A DNA stretch of 64,000 bases, taken from positions 434,001 through 498,000 of the forward strand of contig JAEHOE010000063.1 in the NCBI GenBank assembly GCA_016858145.1, written 5' to 3'. Source of the DNA: Edaphochlamys debaryana. Lineage: Eukaryota; Chlorophyta; Chlorophyceae; Chlamydomonadales. The notes beneath the pieces are model-generated. The model saw nothing but the letters and a program-made list of their open reading frames with translations. It had not been told where the DNA came from and ran no database searches. Below are positions 60,784-64,000 of this stretch, in pieces (position 1 is the stretch's first letter; the number at the start of each line of letters is the position of its first letter). Both the position numbers and the translations under genes were made by a program.

Positions 60784-63029
60784 CTGAGTGGTTGAAGCAG
60801 CAGAGGGCACGGGGCTGACGGTTGGGTGGCGCCCCTCGGGGGGTTCTCAGGATGTGTGCGGAAACGCCTTTTTGTGCATAAGTGTGACAAAGGGCGCGCA
60901 ACGTGAGTCGTTTGCAAGCAATGAGCCTCCACGGATTGTGGATTGTTGTGGCCCGCAGGGTCGCCGTCGCAAGGTCCTAAGCTGCACGATTCACTCGATG
61001 CCTGGTGTGCGCGGACTTTGTTGTTAGGCCCCCCGATGCCTCTAAGCCACGCTGCAGGTGTGTCTCTCATGGGTAGGGCGCACGGGGAGCCTACGTCGCG
61101 CAAGCCGAAGCCGGACAGTTGTTCGGCTAGTCGGCACCGCCACGAGTTTCGTCTTCACTCATATGACCTGCTTTGTCTGCGTATTTTGTGGTCACAAAAG
61201 CCGCAAGCGCGGCATATATGCGGCCAGCCCACCTTGGTGGCGATAGGTCGTGCTCGCCTCAGCCGCCACGCTCAATACGACCTACGCAGGCAGATGACAA
61301 AGAGGACATGGGCACTGCTCGTGACGACACCGCCGCAACGCGGTACGCACGATGGAATGTTTCCGATTTGCGAGCGCGGTCGCCTCACCTCGCCAATTAC
61401 CAGCACCACAGCTATTAAGCTGCACACGAATGCTCCTGTGCTTGTCATAGCTGTTGCCAGAAGCGTTTCAGGGCAAGGCAGGTATTCTGTGCGCGGCAGG
61501 CTCTCTCGGTTGGGTGCTCTTGTGTTGTGTCTGTCTATGTGATACTGCAAGGCAGGCAGTATGATTCCTAGTGCCCGGATGTCGAGGGGACCCTACATGT
61601 GTCAGTGAGGTGTGACCGCGATCAGCTTGTGCGGCTGTATGTCTCGCCGCGCACTCGATAGGCGCGTTGCATTCAATACGAACAACAACGCCACTGTCAC
61701 GGCAGGCGACCGTAGGCGCACGTGGCTATGCAGGACAGCCCTTCTGTTCGGTGGCGGGCGCTGCTCCAGTCGGCCGCTCGGCGCAGTCAAACAGACGGCG
61801 CGGAACAGGGAGTGCTGCGTGCAGGCGAGTCGCAAAAGCTCAGTCTGGCCGTGGCGCCTCTGAACGCCGGCGCCGCCGTGGTCGTATGTACCGTTACTGT
61901 GCTGTGGGGGCCAGATGTTGGCAGGGGTTTAAAGCAAAGCGCTATGCAGCGCAGAGCACGATGGCACGCTTGGCTCCGGACCGCCAGTCACCTCACGGCC
62001 GTGGCAAAGCAGGAGATAACAGTGAGGTGTGCAAGTAGCCCAGCGCGCAGTGTTGGCAGGGGTGCTAGCCGGGTGTGGGCTACGCCAGGGGTGCTGGGCT
62101 GCGCGGCAGTCTACGGGTTGTTGCCAGCAGGGGTCAGTTGACTGAGCAGTTGTTGGTTATGTCTCCTGCCGGTTAGATTGTTCGGCTGCTGCCTTGGTTG
62201 GGCTAGACGAGGCAGGTCACGGGCAGGCGCTTTGCTGCGCGTCCGTCTGCCGGTAGCATGGTTGTATGAATATGGAATGCGCCAAGGCCTTCCTTGGCCC
62301 CTGCTTGCGCAAACCACCACGAATGTCCAGGCGTCGTGTCCGCAGCCTAGAGCCCACGTCTCCGCACAAAGCGCTGGGCCACGCACCCGCTCTCCATCTC
62401 CTCAAAGACGTCCAAACCCTGCCTTAGTCATCCACAACCATCGCTTAGTCACCGTCCACTGATTGACCTGCTCCATGCAGATCCTAAGGCCGCCTACAGG
62501 GGGCGCCGTTGCTAAATGCCGCAATTATGTGTACGGCCATGAATTTGAGGTTCCGAGCCAATCCTAGGCGATCCGGGTCCCCCCTCCAGCCCCTTGTCCC
62601 CGTGGACTCAGGCCCTGCCTGCGCAGTCACGCGCAACCATCCTGCCTCTCCCTGCCAAAAGATGCATGCCCCAGTGTTGGGCCCCCAAAGTCCGTAAAAG
62701 CCCTGCACAGCTGGGGAAAGCTCTCAACCCCCCGAGCCCCCATCAAGCGGACCATTATGTGGGCGGCAAATCGGCACGCCCCGCCCGGGCGCCACGCCCT
62801 GCACGCCCCCATCGCTGCATCCCCGCCCCGCCCTTGCCTCAACAGCCGCCTACCCCTCTTCCTCACCGCCCTGTGCACGCTCGGGCCGTGCCTTGATACA
62901 TACCCGCACCCTTCCTGGCAGAAGGACCTGCCTCAGCGCAACCCTATGCTGCCGTCGTGCCATCCTGCCTGCTCCCCCGCCAGCACTACCCCACCCCATC
63001 CCACCCCACAGCAGGGGCCGCCTGGCGCC
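60784..63029. other. Region between the two FAS1 genes
   Basis: Apart from the candidate signal-peptide exon near 61400, only short, unrecognised open frames are present. Confidence 0.4.
61389..61448 (-). CDS. Candidate signal-peptide exon of the FAS1 gene
   Basis: ATG at 61448 opens a 20-codon exon (MTSTGAFVCSLIAVVLVIGE) ending at a GAG|GTGAGG donor. It reads as a secretion signal and lies just upstream of a gene that lacks one. It ends in phase 0 whereas the next known exon needs phase 1. A 25-nt exon at 61233-61257 with AG and GT borders would fix the phase exactly, but such a short exon could be chance. Confidence 0.33.
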
Positions 63030-64000
63030 TCACTTGCGGCCGTTGTTGGAGTCCGGGGGGATGACGCCGTCCACCACATGTATGACGGCCTGGGGGGGGC
63101 GGAGGGGATGGTGGTGGTGGTGGTGGTGGCGGGAAGGGTCAAGGAGTCAGGGGGTGAACAGGAGGCACGGAGGTTGGTAAGGGGTTGGTGGTCCAGAGGG
63201 ATGGCCGACCAGGGTAGCGGGGAGCCGACCCGGGACGGTGCCGCTCAGAGGTTGGTCCGGGCGCGTGTGACCCCCCACCCGCTCTCCCCCACACGCAGGA
63301 TGAAGGCAGAGCCGCCTACTTCCACTCCCCCCACGCACCTGTATCCGCTCCCCCGCCACCCCCACGTCGGGCAGGAGCACGGACGCGAGCACCGCCCCCG
63401 AACCGGCCGAGGCCAGGCGCAGGGCCGTGGGAGTCCGGAGCACCTGGAGGGCGGGAGGGGCGGGCGGGCGTGCACGGTGTGCAGTGTTGGAAGGCGGCCG
63501 AGGTGAGCTACGCATACCGAGTCCGCGCCCCTCGCCGTAGTCTTCGCTTTACCGATCCTCCTTTTCTCACCCTCCCCCCCAGCCTACCCGCGCCTCTCCC
63601 ATCCCCCCCCCACCTTGAGGCTGGTCCCCGCCCGCTCCCTCGCTCCTCATGTTCCCCTCTCGCTCCAACCCGGGGCGGATCTCCCTGTGCGCCCCCCCCC
63701 CCCCTCCTCCCGGCCCATCCCCCCCCCCACCTTGAGGCTGGTCCCCCCCGTCCCCAGTGCCGCGAAGCCCGTGACCAGCGCCTGGCCGTCAGCCAGCTGC
63801 GCCGCGGGCAGGCGGGCGCCCCAGAGCGTGTGCGCCGCCAGCAGCTTGACGAAGACCCGCGGGTCGGCGGCGATCTGGGTCGGAGGGTGGTGGAGAGGGG
63901 GGGTGGAGAGGGGGGGTGGAGAGGGGGTGGTGGAGAGGGGGGGTGCGGTGAGATTAGGGGTGAGGTTAGGGGGGGTGAGCGCGGAGGGGTGCGTGGAGGT
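63030..64000 (-). CDS. Second fasciclin (FAS1) domain protein, C-terminal part (partial, runs off right edge)
   Basis: Three exons in the window: 63030-63089, 63339-63443, 63731-63874, all in phase 0; more lie beyond 64000. The protein ends with the second half of a canonical FAS1 domain: FVKLLAAHTLWGARLPAAQL, LVTGFAALGTGGTSLKVLR, ASVLLPDVGVAGERIQ and the H2-type AVIHVVDGVIPPD, then a short hydrophilic tail. Expected to be an extracellular or wall-associated adhesion protein. It lies upstream of, and in the same direction as, the other FAS1 gene, but the domain ends differ (AVIHVVDGVIPP versus GHWLKGVLHETDP), so the two are not a recent tandem duplicate. Intron 63444-63730 carries a copy of the preceding exon end. 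Confidence 0.78.
63885..63970. repeat. GGTGGAGAGGGGG microsatellite in FAS1 intron
   Basis: Four or more tandem G-rich units in the intron upstream (on the minus strand) of exon 63731-63874. Confidence 0.85.

Noticed and set aside
61612..62141. Overlapping open frames of 80-139 residues between the FAS1 genes
   Set aside because: Several frames are open at once, none with a recognisable motif or splice partners.
62757..63506. 249-residue plus-strand open frame
   Set aside because: Antisense shadow of the second FAS1 gene, whose exons on the minus strand have correct splice sites and family motifs.

Overview
The window is nuclear DNA of a green alga, most likely a volvocine or other chlamydomonadalean. 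It is very GC-rich and its genes are dense with introns. Candidate poly(A) signals have the TGTAA form used by these algae. The gene content also fits: fasciclin-domain wall proteins, a giant Pmp-repeat/TRP-like membrane protein, and proteins with Ala-, Gly- and Pro-rich linkers. I rebuilt gene models by hand from splice sites and reading phase. Every model closes in frame except the two cut by the window ends and one whose first exons are uncertain.

Layout. 1-4022 (-): N-terminal part of an ABCB/MDR-type transporter, running off the left edge. 4673-5446 (+): single-exon NOL7/Bud21-type nucleolar protein, sharing a 650-bp divergent promoter region with the transporter. 7036-11687 (+): 13-exon SLC35F6-like drug/metabolite transporter. 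12599-30225 (+): 48-exon gene for a 2,848-residue secreted/membrane protein with Pmp-like beta-helix repeats, a cysteine-rich GCC2/GCC3-like module and a polytopic TRP-like C-terminus. 31310-34540 (-): reticulon with a KKxx ER signal. 36178-38152 (-): unknown protein with a hydrophobic segment and a coiled coil. 38469-42913 (+): F-box/leucine-rich-repeat protein. 44084-46376 (+): unknown protein with an N-terminal membrane anchor. 47261-49852 (+): probable nuclear protein with two B3-like regions and Ala/Leu repeats. 51678-56521: two apparently identical 534-bp repeats with TG...CA ends, like LTRs, enclosing thirteen 150-bp tandem units and no recognisable polymerase genes. 58393-60783 (-) and 63030-end (-): two fasciclin (FAS1) genes in the same orientation.

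The genes do not form a pathway. They are ordinary eukaryotic neighbours covering membrane transport, ER shaping, ribosome biogenesis, ubiquitin-ligase adaptors and extracellular matrix. The unusual material is in the introns and repeats: four inferred GC-AG introns, three introns carrying a copy of the preceding exon end plus donor site, introns that start in G-runs and end in C-runs, and the repeat-bounded tandem array.
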